From: a virus
DNA: 26,207 nucleotides
Virus record (IMG/VR): IMGVR_UViG_3300017748_000116
Span: 1 to 26,207 of that record
Direction: 5' to 3' (one strand)
In this document: in pieces, positions 8,135-16,288 of the stretch
Position numbering within the stretch: position 1 is the stretch's first letter
Layout of the letters: each line of letters opens with the position of its first letter
Made by a program: the position numbers and the translations under genes
The notes under the pieces: generated by a model
Told to the model about the DNA's origin: nothing
Databases searched by the model: none
What the model saw: the letters and a program-made list of their open reading frames with translations, nothing else

Positions 8135-8884
8135 TCACAAACGATAGGGCGGGTTATCCTGTCGGTCCGAACGAAGCGTAGAAATGTAGCGGCGTGATAC
8201 GGTGGATAGTTGGTCAATGTCCCACGCATGAGAGTGCATCATGAGTCCATGAGCGACCTGCTCGGGTGGTGTTCCGTTGTGGTGTGCCATACCCAGTACC
8301 GAGAGTGGGTGGGTGTCAAAATCGTGCATGAGGCGACCCGATAGAACTGCTTTCGCTTGGTCTCGTGGGTGGACGAAACCGAGGTCCTCGGTCATCGGAA
8401 CCACGCCAAGTTCTGCGGCGATGATGGCTTGCCTCCACGACTTGGCGGTCTTGGCTATGTCGGCCGATAGGGGGTGGTCGCCCAGCATGGAACGCATATG
8501 CGATTCGCTCGGTCGCTTGAGTTCAATGACAACACAGGACTTCCGCACTTGATACGGGACTGATTGCAGGGATTGAGCGAGAATGGCCGTAGGAGGGGCG
8601 TGAGGGAGAGCGTTTGCTATTTTGGTCCACAACCCCTTGCGTATGAAATCGGCGTCATCTACGACGGCGTAGCGGCCTTTTCCAAAGAAGGTCGGGTGGC
8701 GGGCGTTCTCCATCGCTTTCAACGGGTCCTCGTGAGTCTCAGCATCCATCTCCATGTCGGCTCCGAGAGTTGCGAGGACATGGTTCTTGCCGCATCCAGC
8801 GGGGCCAAAGAGAATGAGAGGTCGGATGGGGTCTCGTAGCCATTGACGGACGCCCTCAATGGGGGCCTTGGGTCCAAGGAGCAT
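8135..8884 (-). CDS. Divergent clamp-loader-like AAA+ ATPase (RFC-L-like)
   Basis: This 249-aa P-loop protein has Walker A GPAGCGKN at residues 27-34 and Walker B AVVDDAD at 73-79. The final Walker A residue is Asn instead of Thr/Ser and Walker B is DDAD instead of DEAD, so ATP turnover may be weak. The order, with a later hydrophobic strand then KSCVVIELKRPS, resembles replication factor C subunits, and the length is that of a truncated large subunit. A separate canonical RFC small subunit is at 14101-15102. Alternatives are a DnaA/Cdc6-like or packaging-accessory ATPase. It starts 1 nt after the stop of a 51-aa coiled-coil gene (TGAAATG), so the two are coupled. Confidence 0.75.
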   Translation of the reverse strand: MLLGPKAPIEGVRQWLRDPIRPLILFGPAGCGKNHVLATLGADMEMDAETHEDPLKAMENARHPTFFGKGRYAVVDDADFIRKGLWTKIANALPHAPPTAILAQSLQSVPYQVRKSCVVIELKRPSESHMRSMLGDHPLSADIAKTAKSWRQAIIAAELGVVPMTEDLGFVHPRDQAKAVLSGRLMHDFDTHPLSVLGMAHHNGTPPEQVAHGLMMHSHAWDIDQLSTVSRRYISTLRSDRQDNPPYRL

Positions 8885-8885
8885 T

Positions 8886-9041
8886 TCAATCCAGCATCCG
8901 TTGCTTCCGTGGGAGGAGGGTGTCTTGGTCTGGATGGAGGAGTTCTCCGAGTGTCTTCATTCGCATTCCTGTGTGTTTGCACAGTCGTCGCACGAGTTCC
9001 TCAAGGTCTTCAATCCGTTGCTCCATTTCAGTAGGTGTCAT
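8886..9041 (-). CDS. Small coiled-coil protein, 51 aa
   Basis: This short gene is supported by three independent signs. A TATA-like CAAATA at 9064-9069 is centred 25 nt before ATG 9041, which makes it leaderless. The product begins MTPTEMEQRIEDLEELVRRL, a clean heptad coiled coil. Its TGA stop lies 1 nt before the start of the clamp-loader-like ATPase. It also carries a basic tail (LLPRKQRMLD). It may be a partner or oligomerisation subunit of that ATPase; this is inference from coupling. Confidence 0.75.
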   Translation of the reverse strand: MTPTEMEQRIEDLEELVRRLCKHTGMRMKTLGELLHPDQDTLLPRKQRMLD

Positions 9042-9073
9042 GGCCTCAAGGGCCACTCCCACCTATTTGAACC
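9042..9073 (-). promoter_or_regulatory. Promoter of the coiled-coil / AAA+ gene pair
   Basis: TTCAAATAGGTGGG lies on the minus strand, with the AT core at 9064-9069 and ATG at 9041. It is a weaker variant of the class 1 promoter. Confidence 0.6.
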
Positions 9074-9102
9074 GAGGTGGCGAGGGGGGAGGAGAGAAGC
9101 AT

Positions 9103-9140
9103 CTCAGCCGTGTCCCCCCTCACCGTGTTCACGGCTAAGA
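9103..9140 (-). terminator. Hairpin after the MoxR-like gene
   Basis: AGCCGTG and CACGGCT form a 7-bp stem around a GGGGGG-containing loop just downstream of the 9146 stop. It is a plausible transcript end or processing site; no long T-run is present. Confidence 0.4.
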
Positions 9141-9145
9141 GAGTA

Positions 9146-10402
9146 TCAAACGAAGTCCTCAAGGCGAGCGCGTGCGGCGGCTTCAACGGTCGCCATCTCG
9201 TCGGGGAGGTAGCGGCCAATCATGACATACCGAACGGCTTCGGAAAGGCTGAGGTCCTCCAATTCGTCGCAGAGTTGAACGAGCATACGAGTGGAGGTGT
9301 CGGTCTCCATTTGGTGCTCCTTCTTGAGGCGGCGGAGGTCGTTGGCGAGGTCCACGAGGTTGCCGACAAGTTCCTCATCGGCGAAGCCTGTTTGGCTCAT
9401 GACGACCTGCACTTCCAAGTCTCGTGGAAGGTAGGTGAAGGGAATGGAGTAGGTGAAACGGTTCTTGGTAGCCGCATTCATTTCGTTCACGCCAGCGTAG
9501 TCCTCGGGAGGGTTCATGGTTCCAATAATCATGAAGCCAGCCTTGGCCTTGACCACACGGTTGTTGTCATCGGGAATGACCATCATGCCCGTGTCCATCA
9601 AGCCGTTGAGTGCGATGAGAATGTTCTCACGAGCGGCGTTGATTTCGTCGCAGAGGAGGGGTAGTCCGAGTTCAGCGGCCATGGTGAGGATGCCGTCTTG
9701 GAACACGACTTCGCCATTTCGCAAGGTGCGAGAGCCAATGAATTGGTCCTCGGTGATGCCGTCCGAGAGGTTCACTCGGAGCAGGGGCATATTGACCTCG
9801 TGGAAGAAGGACTTGGCCAGTTCGGACTTGCCGCAACCCGTGGGACCGACTGCAAGCATGTGAGCCTTGATGGTGTCTCCTTTCAAAGAGCGGCGAACGC
9901 GATTGGCAAGCAAGCGGTACTCTTGGCGGTCGGACTCAACAAAGACACGACGGGAAGGAATGAGGGACTTGAGGTACTCGCTCAACTGGGCGACAGCCTC
10001 GGGGCTGTTTCGTGGGACTCCGTAGAAGGAGCCGCCAACCTGCACGGTGGCCACGGGGGCGTCGTCAGCAGGAATGGCAGTCAAAGTGGTGGATGCCACA
10101 GGAGTGTCAAACAACGAAGGGGTGTGCACCACGGAGTTCACCGTGGGGGCGCCGCCAGCAAGCAGAATGTCGGCTTGGGCTTTGGACCACACTTGGCGGT
10201 CGTCGCCAATGGACACACGGCAGATGCCTGCTTTGTCCAAGCGGTGGGCGCTGAAAGCGTTGGACTTCAACGATTTCACAGTCGTCTCACGGCCGCTGGC
10301 TGTGATGAGACCGCATACGCTCTCAAGGTATTGTTCTTCGGTCATACGGCCGCCAGCATTTGCGACGGCTTCGGTCATGGCTTCAATGGTAGTTAGGCTC
10401 AT
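9146..10402 (-). CDS. MoxR/CobS-like AAA+ ATPase
   Basis: This 418-aa protein has a ~150-residue N-terminal region followed by an AAA+ core: Walker A GPTGCGKS at residues 186-193, Walker B LLCDEIN at 249-255, sensor 1 GTMNP at 294-298 and arginine-finger region KNRF at 313-316. The GTMNP and DEIN motifs are typical of MoxR and CobS. Such ATPases usually work with a CobT-like VWA protein, which is encoded at 5930-8092. Residues 1-80 look like a small helical DNA- or protein-binding module. ATG 10402 is preceded by GGAG 9 nt upstream and a TATA box at 10438-10445. The chelatase name is only a family label; no cobalamin genes are present. Confidence 0.92.
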   Translation of the reverse strand: MSLTTIEAMTEAVANAGGRMTEEQYLESVCGLITASGRETTVKSLKSNAFSAHRLDKAGICRVSIGDDRQVWSKAQADILLAGGAPTVNSVVHTPSLFDTPVASTTLTAIPADDAPVATVQVGGSFYGVPRNSPEAVAQLSEYLKSLIPSRRVFVESDRQEYRLLANRVRRSLKGDTIKAHMLAVGPTGCGKSELAKSFFHEVNMPLLRVNLSDGITEDQFIGSRTLRNGEVVFQDGILTMAAELGLPLLCDEINAARENILIALNGLMDTGMMVIPDDNNRVVKAKAGFMIIGTMNPPEDYAGVNEMNAATKNRFTYSIPFTYLPRDLEVQVVMSQTGFADEELVGNLVDLANDLRRLKKEHQMETDTSTRMLVQLCDELEDLSLSEAVRYVMIGRYLPDEMATVEAAARARLEDFV

Positions 10403-10412
10403 TTGGGTTCTC

Positions 10413-10448
10413 TCCAAACCGACCTAACACACCCCACCTATATCAAGG
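10413..10448 (-). promoter_or_regulatory. Class 1 promoter of the MoxR-like gene with GGAG leader
   Basis: TTGATATAGGTGGGG lies on the minus strand (box 10438-10445). The predicted start near 10416 leaves a ~15-nt leader with GGAG 9 nt before ATG 10402. Confidence 0.7.
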
Positions 10449-10454
10449 TAGCGG

Positions 10455-10919
10455 TCAAAGGGTGTCGGGAGGCAAAAATCCTTTGATGATGAGATATGTG
10501 CGAAGGTTGTCCTCAGTCCATCGTTTGAACCCTTGAACACCTTCCCATTCCCGCAACGAACGAGCGGCTTCCCACATCTGCCGAATCTGTTTCCTATCCC
10601 ACTCCATAACCTCGGCTATGCGACTCATGGCTTGAGCAACGACCGTCCAGCAAACAGCAGGTGGCTCCTTGCGGTCGTTCCATACCAAAGACAAGACAGC
10701 ACGAGCGGCAACCCGTGGGTCCTCTCTCATACATTGGAGAGCGACGGCTTCAATCTGTGGTTCCATAGACTGGACGAATGAGGCTCGTTCCTTGCCTATG
10801 GCACGAACCCAGCGCTTGGACTGCATGTGCCGATAGGCGATGGTGCGGATTTGATAGTGAGTGAGTCCCACTTCATTCATCAGTAGGCGATAGCATTCCC
10901 GCTCTCTGCCAAGTTTCAT
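10455..10919 (-). CDS. Hypothetical helical protein downstream of DNA polymerase
   Basis: This 154-aa protein is predicted almost wholly helical, with repeated aromatic and basic residues (YRLLMNEVGLTHYQIRTIAY, RKQIRQMWEAARSLREWEG). No family is recognised. ATG 10919 overlaps the stop of the polymerase gene as ATGA, so it is translated as the last gene of the replication operon. It may be a polymerase or replisome accessory protein. The frame extends upstream to 10973, but that part lies within polB and is probably not used. Confidence 0.75.
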   Translation of the reverse strand: MKLGRERECYRLLMNEVGLTHYQIRTIAYRHMQSKRWVRAIGKERASFVQSMEPQIEAVALQCMREDPRVAARAVLSLVWNDRKEPPAVCWTVVAQAMSRIAEVMEWDRKQIRQMWEAARSLREWEGVQGFKRWTEDNLRTYLIIKGFLPPDTL

Positions 10920-13540
10920 GAGAACCACTCCTCCAATGTTGATGTCCCGACTCCCGATATGCAACGGTCCCAATTGGTCCCAAGTGCTCCAAGGATGGCG
11001 GCGAATGAATTGGACTGAGCGAACAGAGAATCAATGCTCATGAGCCTATCAACCTCAATACCATGCTGGTCGGGGGTGTCTCCCCACTCCACAGCGACTC
11101 TGCGATTGTTGGGAAGAGGTGCTGGCGCCGACTTGGCGAAAAAGATGAGTGGTTTGTCTCCCAAGTCAAAGGTCGTACCAAGGTTCTCGTTGCTCCACAT
11201 GGCCGCTTTGTAGGCGAATGTGTCTCGCTTCTTGAATCCAAACGGCTGTCCGAAGTCCTTCTGCTCGGTCTGCTTGGGGTCTAACATGGACTCGTGATGT
11301 TCACGGAGCAACTTGCCGACTTCGGGCGCGTTGCCCCCATCCAATATGCAGTCAAAAATGGACTGTTGAACTCTCTTCACCACGGGTGGCGAGGAGGAAC
11401 GACGAAGTTCAACACCCCGATAACCATGCTTCCCATTGAAGTCTCGGTAGGCGTACCTCTTCTTGACACCCCATTGGAAGTATCGCTGGTAGTAGGCGTC
11501 GGGCTTGATGTTGAAGAACTCGTTCTTGGCCACATTGAGCGTCTCCTTGGTGAAGTCGTGAAACGATTCGTTGAGTTCAGCGCACATGATTTCAGCCATG
11601 TCCATGACATCTCGTTCGGTGAACGAACGGATAGCCTCCTCAGCCTCGTCGTGATTGACGATGGCAACCTTGCAGGAGTCCGTGTCTTGGTAGAGCGTCG
11701 TGAACCGGAGTTCTATACACCCAAGGGATGGGGGTATATAGTCTTTTTCCACATATACCCCTTCATCGCAGAACCAAAGGGTGCGGCGGTTGATGTAGTG
11801 CTTGTTCCAATCGTTATGCAGTCGTGCGGTTTCGGTGATGTCAGACCCAATCTCGGGGTCAGCGAGACGGAACGGTCGGTTGCGGGTTTTCTCAGTTCGT
11901 CCCGAACCCAGCACGCCATACCACGAGTTCATGTTCTCCTTCATAACTCGTTGCTGACGGTCCAACAGGAGAAGTTTCTCGGGGTCTTTCTCGGTCCTCA
12001 TCTCGTCCTTAAGTGCTTGACGAGCGCTGGCGAGGTTGCGGAGAACACGGGCCATGATGGACTCTTTGTCTCGGCGATAGTAGCGACCGCCCCGTGTCTT
12101 GGTGTAGGGGAACGGGAAGCCGTCGGGATAGTCTGCTGGGTTCACCTTGGTGTCGGGACCGAAGTTTCCGGTGATGATAGCCGATGGATATTCCATGGAG
12201 TTGTCCAGTTCAAAGGCGTTCTTCCAAACCCCTGTTGGTGCGTCCATGACGAACCCACCTTGCTCAATGCCACCTTCGGGCATGGAAGAAGCGACTACTT
12301 GTACGGATGGTAGGATGATGTTCTCGTTCATCAGTAGGTGGCCCATCATGTCCTCAACGAGCATCATGTTGGAGTGGCTATTGTGTAGCGTAGAGTTGTG
12401 GTAGGCGGTCTTCATCACATAGAACGGGAGCAAGTCCAATTTGTCCATGCAACGATGAGCGCAAACATTGTCCCATGCGTTGTAGACTGCGAGCATCATT
12501 GGGTCTTCTTGCATCAGTTGAACGATGCGAGTTCTCGGCACCTTGCCGTAGCCCAGCGTTGAGTGAGCCATCCACGAAAGCGATGCCGCTCCGGTCGTGG
12601 CGGCGGCACCTTGTACCTGCTCAGCGTAGGCAATTTTGGTGTCAAAGGTTGGCATTCGTCGCATACCCTTGAGGTTGGGGACACCACTCAACCCTTCTTT
12701 CCACTTGAGCCTCTTGGCTCTGTTGTAGAGGTATGGAATGTCATAGCCCTTGATGTTCTGCCCTGCGAGGACATCGGGGTCGTAGCGGCGAATTGCTTTG
12801 GCCCACCAATCTAAGAGGTGGACTTCCCGTTCCAGCAAGTCGGGATGGTCAAAATTGACTACGACCACCTTATCGGGGTCAATGGCTGGAATAGGGTTCT
12901 CGTGCTCTACAACCGACTCAAGCGCCTCGGAGGACCCAAGGAACCTCTTGACCAAACGCTCGCTCGTAGGGGCCGTTGTGGCGATTTCATGGATGCCTGT
13001 GATTGAGTCATAGAGAGCGATGGAGACAACGGGTTCGGGCGCGTTCTCCATATCCAACGAGTCGGCTGTCTCAATGTCAAAGTAGAGAAGAGAGGGGGTG
13101 AAGTCCGAGGCAGGAACCTCGCTGGAATGAATGTTCACAGGACGCAAGGATTGCAGGTCGTTGCTGAGGTCCACCTCAATGACTGCCTCCCAGCCATGAA
13201 TCCAGCGGACGAGCGATGCCCACTTGGCGTCTGCGGAGTAGTGTGGGTAGTAGAAGTCCCGAACCTTGCGAATGTGAAACGGAGAGTCCACTACGACCTC
13301 CATGAGGGGCGTGCCCTCCACGCTGGTTTTGTCCGAGGCGATGACTTTCTTCACGCCGTCTACTTTGTTTGACCACGGGTGCTCAGCCTTGGGCTTAGCA
13401 GTCCAAAAGGCGGCCTTGCATCCATGCACACGCAGGTTCACGGTGTCGCCGTTGCGTCGTTTGCATCGGAGCACAGTAGACCATAACTTCTCGTCGCCGT
13501 CTGCGGCCACATCAAGAATGAGCAGAGGTTCACGACTCAT
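10916..13540 (-). CDS. polB: Family B DNA polymerase with 3'-5' exonuclease
   Basis: This is the replicative polymerase of the virus, 874 aa. The exonuclease domain has Exo I FDIET (D155, E157), Exo II NIKGYD (262-267) and Exo III YNAWD (353-357). The polymerase domain has motif A DNSMEYPS (446-453), motif B KENMNSWYG (534-542), motif C YQDTDS (617-622) and KKRY (693-696). All catalytic aspartates are present. Motif C has Gln where most family members have Gly, as in other B polymerases of viruses. The start ATG 13540 overlaps the MazG-like gene by 11 nt. No inteins are seen. The nearby RFC small subunit and clamp-loader-like ATPase fit a processive archaeal-type replisome; a sliding clamp is not in this window. 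Confidence 0.97.
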   Translation of the reverse strand: MSREPLLILDVAADGDEKLWSTVLRCKRRNGDTVNLRVHGCKAAFWTAKPKAEHPWSNKVDGVKKVIASDKTSVEGTPLMEVVVDSPFHIRKVRDFYYPHYSADAKWASLVRWIHGWEAVIEVDLSNDLQSLRPVNIHSSEVPASDFTPSLLYFDIETADSLDMENAPEPVVSIALYDSITGIHEIATTAPTSERLVKRFLGSSEALESVVEHENPIPAIDPDKVVVVNFDHPDLLEREVHLLDWWAKAIRRYDPDVLAGQNIKGYDIPYLYNRAKRLKWKEGLSGVPNLKGMRRMPTFDTKIAYAEQVQGAAATTGAASLSWMAHSTLGYGKVPRTRIVQLMQEDPMMLAVYNAWDNVCAHRCMDKLDLLPFYVMKTAYHNSTLHNSHSNMMLVEDMMGHLLMNENIILPSVQVVASSMPEGGIEQGGFVMDAPTGVWKNAFELDNSMEYPSAIITGNFGPDTKVNPADYPDGFPFPYTKTRGGRYYRRDKESIMARVLRNLASARQALKDEMRTEKDPEKLLLLDRQQRVMKENMNSWYGVLGSGRTEKTRNRPFRLADPEIGSDITETARLHNDWNKHYINRRTLWFCDEGVYVEKDYIPPSLGCIELRFTTLYQDTDSCKVAIVNHDEAEEAIRSFTERDVMDMAEIMCAELNESFHDFTKETLNVAKNEFFNIKPDAYYQRYFQWGVKKRYAYRDFNGKHGYRGVELRRSSSPPVVKRVQQSIFDCILDGGNAPEVGKLLREHHESMLDPKQTEQKDFGQPFGFKKRDTFAYKAAMWSNENLGTTFDLGDKPLIFFAKSAPAPLPNNRRVAVEWGDTPDQHGIEVDRLMSIDSLFAQSNSFAAILGALGTNWDRCISGVGTSTLEEWFS
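11727..11748 (-). repeat. Dispersed AAAAGACTATATACCCCCA motif inside polB
   Basis: The repeat lies in frame within the polymerase (codons for EKDYIPPS, residues 598-605). It may be selected as a protein sequence that merely looks like the repeat, or be an internal minus-strand promoter towards the 3' part of polB. Confidence 0.4.
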
Positions 13541-13877
13541 CGTCCTTCCCCCACAACAGACGACGCCATGCTGAGCGACGCTTCTTGCTCACGCCTTTGC
13601 TGGTCATGAGCAATTGAGTTTGACGAGTTTCCATCTCACGGATTTTGTCATCCAGCGCCTTGCGCTCGTTCTCAATCCGAATGAGAGCCGTGGCCAAATA
13701 GACGCAGAGGTCAAGTGCCTCTTCAATGGCCATCTCAACCCATGAGTCTTGCTTATTGCCCCATTGGGTCGTATCGTCCTCGGCACGAAGTCCGTGGCCG
13801 TAGCGTTCAACACCGACGGCCATGCGCTCCTTGATGATTTCAATAATCCTCGGGTTGTCATTTGCTTCATGGCTCAT
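13530..13877 (-). CDS. MazG-like nucleotide pyrophosphohydrolase family protein
   Basis: This is a 115-aa protein. The pattern ERYGHGLR, then QWGNKQDSWVEMAIEEALD, then LCVYLATALIR matches small phage MazG-like proteins of the all-alpha NTP-pyrophosphatase superfamily, where the Glu and Asp residues on the helices bind metal. A coiled-coil tail and a basic end (KKRRSAWRRLLWGK) follow. Such enzymes can hydrolyse non-canonical or alarmone nucleotides. ATG 13877 overlaps the upstream stop (ATGA) and is preceded by GGAG 8 nt away. It sits directly before DNA polymerase in the operon. The family call is by motif memory, without a search. Confidence 0.65.
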   Translation of the reverse strand: MSHEANDNPRIIEIIKERMAVGVERYGHGLRAEDDTTQWGNKQDSWVEMAIEEALDLCVYLATALIRIENERKALDDKIREMETRQTQLLMTSKGVSKKRRSAWRRLLWGKDDES

Positions 13878-14062
13878 GGCGTTCTCTCCCATACGAATCC
13901 GTTCTCAAGTCCCGAGCGGTCGCACACGACACGGTAGCGTCGGAGCAAACGGTCAAGCCAAGTTTGACGAACATGGCATGGGATGGCGAGGAAGTTTTCA
14001 CATTCAATGGCGAGTTCTTCTGCTAACGAGCGGTCTTTTTGGAAGGATAGGATTTCCCACAT
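13874..14062 (-). CDS. Small hypothetical protein, 62 aa
   Basis: ATG 14062 lies 25 nt from the centre of a TATATATA box (14083-14090), which gives a leaderless start; longer in-frame starts lie upstream of the transcription start. The product is helical and basic, beginning MWEILSFQKDRSLAEELAIE and including TWLDRLLRRYRVVCDRSGLE. The function is unknown. It opens the polymerase operon, followed by MazG-like, PolB and a helical protein, all overlapping. Confidence 0.75.
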   Translation of the reverse strand: MWEILSFQKDRSLAEELAIECENFLAIPCHVRQTWLDRLLRRYRVVCDRSGLENGFVWERTP

Positions 14063-14093
14063 ACTCTTGCGAGTTAGCCCCATATATATAAGG
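14063..14093 (-). promoter_or_regulatory. Promoter of the DNA polymerase operon
   Basis: TTATATATATGGGGC lies on the minus strand, box 14083-14090, 25 nt before ATG 14062. It drives the 62-aa gene, MazG-like, polB and the 154-aa gene. Confidence 0.75.
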
Positions 14094-14100
14094 ATTGTGC

Positions 14101-15102
14101 TCAAAGAACCACCTTCCGTAGGAATGCCTTGACGGCCAATGTGTCGTCTTGAGCGACGCTGGCCCAGTAGAGTCCATCACCAATACCTGCAAGGACGGCC
14201 TGCTGGATGCCAAGGGGCATAGACTCATCGTGAGCCACGAGGTCATAGAAGGCGTTGAGAATATCAACACCCGACATACCACGCTTAGCCATGGCATCCA
14301 CCTCTTTGTCCACCTCACGGAAGAGTCTCAGCGAGTCTCCACGGCTGGCTTTCTTGGCCTTGGCCACTTTGGCCAGTAGGGTCTTGGTTCGGATGGGGTC
14401 CATCGTGATGATGAGGTCGCTCACATCTTCCTCGTGAACGGGACCTTTGACTCGCGTCAAGGTCCACAGGAGATTGATTGCCTTCCTCATTGAGCCTCGG
14501 CTGGTCCTGCACAGCAGTTGCATGGCCTCGGGTGTTAGTGAGTCCGATAGGGCGTTGAGGGCCGTGGACATGTCTTCATCATCAATCGGTTGGAACCTCG
14601 TGTCGCTGAAAGCACATCGGTCTTTGATGGGGTCAATCAACTTCTGCGGGTAGTTCGCTGAGAGGATGAAGCGAGTCTGTTTGTATCGCTCCATGGTGCG
14701 GCGTAGAGCCGACTGAGCGTCGGGGGTGAGGTTGTCTGCTTCGTCCAAGAACACGACATTGAAGGGCATAGGACGAGTCTCTCCGTCGGGGGTAGTGTAG
14801 GTCCCGATGACTCCACGGCTGGCGAACTCCTTGACCTTGGTGCGTATGACACCGATGGAGCGTTCATCCGAAGCGTTGAGTTCCAGCCAGTTGGACTCCC
14901 ACGAGTCGCCGAAGGAGTGCTTCATGAAGGCGATAGCCGTTGAGGTCTTGCCTGTACCCGCTGGTCCTGCAAAGAGTAGGTGTGGCACGCTGGTGTCGCC
15001 GTCCTCGTGAAGGCGTTGAACCATGGCCAGTAGTACCTTGACAATGTGATGTTGGCCTACGACCTCAAAGAGGTTCTGCGGTCGGTGTTGTTCAGTCCAC
15101 AT
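14101..15102 (-). CDS. Replication factor C small subunit (clamp loader)
   Basis: RFC small subunits load the PCNA sliding clamp. This 333-aa protein begins [17 protein letters not shown], matching the usual WxEKYRP start. It has Walker A GPAGTGKT (46-53), LNASDER (75-81), Walker B FLDEAD (118-123), sensor 1 LSAN (147-150) and KDRC (160-163) where most members have the SRC motif. The C-terminal collar is present, so the length is complete. ATG 15102 is chosen because of the family N-terminus and because a GTG 5 codons earlier gives no better match. It follows a small zinc-binding gene by 5 nt. Confidence 0.95.
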   Translation of the reverse strand: MWTEQHRPQNLFEVVGQHHIVKVLLAMVQRLHEDGDTSVPHLLFAGPAGTGKTSTAIAFMKHSFGDSWESNWLELNASDERSIGVIRTKVKEFASRGVIGTYTTPDGETRPMPFNVVFLDEADNLTPDAQSALRRTMERYKQTRFILSANYPQKLIDPIKDRCAFSDTRFQPIDDEDMSTALNALSDSLTPEAMQLLCRTSRGSMRKAINLLWTLTRVKGPVHEEDVSDLIITMDPIRTKTLLAKVAKAKKASRGDSLRLFREVDKEVDAMAKRGMSGVDILNAFYDLVAHDESMPLGIQQAVLAGIGDGLYWASVAQDDTLAVKAFLRKVVL

Positions 15103-15107
15103 CGGGT

Positions 15108-15350
15108 TCACCTGCACTCAACACAACCGCCGAGGTCGTGGTTGCATCGGCGCCCTTCGGCGCCGCATTGTGAACAATGGTCGGGTGCTCGGTCGGGGAT
15201 GGTGTAGCCAGCCTTGCTCTTGCGTGTCTTGCGTTCAATCACGACGGTCTCGGTCTTGGGGACCTCAGCCACGACGACGGGTTCGTCGGCGGGTGCCTCA
15301 ATCCGAATGCTCACATTTCCAATGCTGATTTCAACGGTGGTTGTCTTCAT
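15108..15350 (-). CDS. Small zinc-ribbon protein, 80 aa
   Basis: ATG 15350 is 26 nt from a TTTATGTA box (15373-15380), which indicates a leaderless start. The N-terminal half has beta strands ([18 protein letters not shown]), a Lys/Arg-rich linker ([12 protein letters not shown]) follows, and the C-terminal half carries CSQC, then [11 protein letters not shown], a four-cysteine zinc site. It immediately precedes the RFC small subunit and shares its promoter, which suggests a replication-linked or nucleic-acid-binding role. No family was recognised. Confidence 0.75.
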   Translation of the reverse strand: MKTTTVEISIGNVSIRIEAPADEPVVVAEVPKTETVVIERKTRKSKAGYTIPDRAPDHCSQCGAEGRRCNHDLGGCVECR

Positions 15351-15381
15351 AGTTGGGACTTGGTGCCCCACCTACATAAAA
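15351..15381 (-). promoter_or_regulatory. Promoter of the zinc-ribbon / RFC small subunit pair
   Basis: TTTTATGTAGGTGGGGC lies on the minus strand with the box at 15373-15380 and ATG at 15350. Confidence 0.65.
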
Positions 15382-15388
15382 CAACCGC

Positions 15389-15745
15389 TCAAGAATTGCT
15401 TCCCACGACTCGGAAGCCCGTGGTGAGGTTGGCGTAGGAAGGAATGCGCTCTTTGCCCAAGCCAGCCATGTGGAAAACGATGGTGCCTTCTTCCTCGCGA
15501 AGCCAGCCGTCGTCGGTCTTGGTGTTCCATGCCTGCACAAAGACGGGGATGGTGATGTGAACGCGTTGGTTCTTGGAGACACGCACGCTCATACCCGTGT
15601 AGTCGTTAATGCGAATCATGCGGCACGCGATGTGCGACATGAAGCCGTCAAAGTGGCGGCCGACAATATCGGGCAGGCTCGGGAGGGAGTTCCTTGAGCG
15701 GGCAATTCGGTTTCGGACTTCGGCTTCAATCATGGTTCGGGCCAT
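15389..15745 (-). CDS. Hypothetical protein, 118 aa
   Basis: This is a leaderless gene: the TATA centre is about 26 nt before ATG 15745. The N-terminal third is helical and arginine-rich (MARTMIEAEVRNRIARSRN). The rest looks like a beta-rich domain (RVHITIPVFVQAWN, TIVFHMAGLGKERI). No family is recognised. Confidence 0.75.
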   Translation of the reverse strand: MARTMIEAEVRNRIARSRNSLPSLPDIVGRHFDGFMSHIACRMIRINDYTGMSVRVSKNQRVHITIPVFVQAWNTKTDDGWLREEEGTIVFHMAGLGKERIPSYANLTTGFRVVGSNS

Positions 15746-15777
15746 GATTAAGGGTAGGGTGCACCCCTATATTAAAG
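15746..15777 (-). promoter_or_regulatory. Class 1 promoter of gene 15389-15745
   Basis: TTTAATATAGGGGTGCACCC lies on the minus strand, TATA core 15769-15774, with ATG about 26 nt downstream. Confidence 0.75.
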
Positions 15778-15802
15778 CATCGGTCAAAACAAATGAACCC
15801 AA

Positions 15803-16288
15803 TCAAAACGGAGAACGGCGCTTGGCGTCCATGGCGGCTTCTCGCTCTGCGGCGAGGCGTGCCTTCTCAGCCTTCTCGGCATCGGCGGCGGCAAGTGCAA
15901 CCTCAACCTCATTCCACCACACGAGTGTTTTGTTGAGAATGTCTTTGATGAGGGAGTCGGACAGGTCGTGGATTTCAATTTTCCACGCCATGCCTCGCTT
16001 GAAGAAGGAGACATCTTGGATGGTGCGGTCATCGTCAGCCGAGACTTTGCCTTCCGCTTTGAGTGCGTTGAACACATCGTCCTTGACCCAAATGGATGCG
16101 GCACCACGGCGGTCCCCGTAGATGGATGCGGCCACATACTGAGTGTCCATGTTTGGTTTGAGAGCGATGTAGTTCACCGCTCCTGCACTTCGTTCAACAG
16201 CCACGAACCCAGCGTGCTCAAACACTTCTTGAATGTGGGCTTTCGTTCGTCGCTTCATTTCTTGCTTGCCGATTTTTTCTGCGGTCAT
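15803..16288 (-). CDS. Hypothetical protein, 161 aa
   Basis: This is a leaderless gene from TCATATAG at 16311-16318. ATG 16288 also overlaps the stop of the SprT-like gene as ATGA, so it can be made from two transcripts. Residues 15-110 are alpha/beta (IQEVFEHAGFVAVERS, GAASIWVKDDVF, MAWKIEIHDLSDS). The C-terminus is a charged Ala/Glu/Lys helix, possibly a coiled coil. No family was recognised. Confidence 0.75.
   Translation of the reverse strand: MTAEKIGKQEMKRRTKAHIQEVFEHAGFVAVERSAGAVNYIALKPNMDTQYVAASIYGDRRGAASIWVKDDVFNALKAEGKVSADDDRTIQDVSFFKRGMAWKIEIHDLSDSLIKDILNKTLVWWNEVEVALAAADAEKAEKARLAAEREAAMDAKRRSPF

Noticed and set aside
9077-13000. Long plus-strand open frames across the MoxR-like and polB genes
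   Set aside because: They mirror the minus-strand coding frames in codon pattern, have no promoters, and would encode low-complexity His/Val/Gly-rich products.
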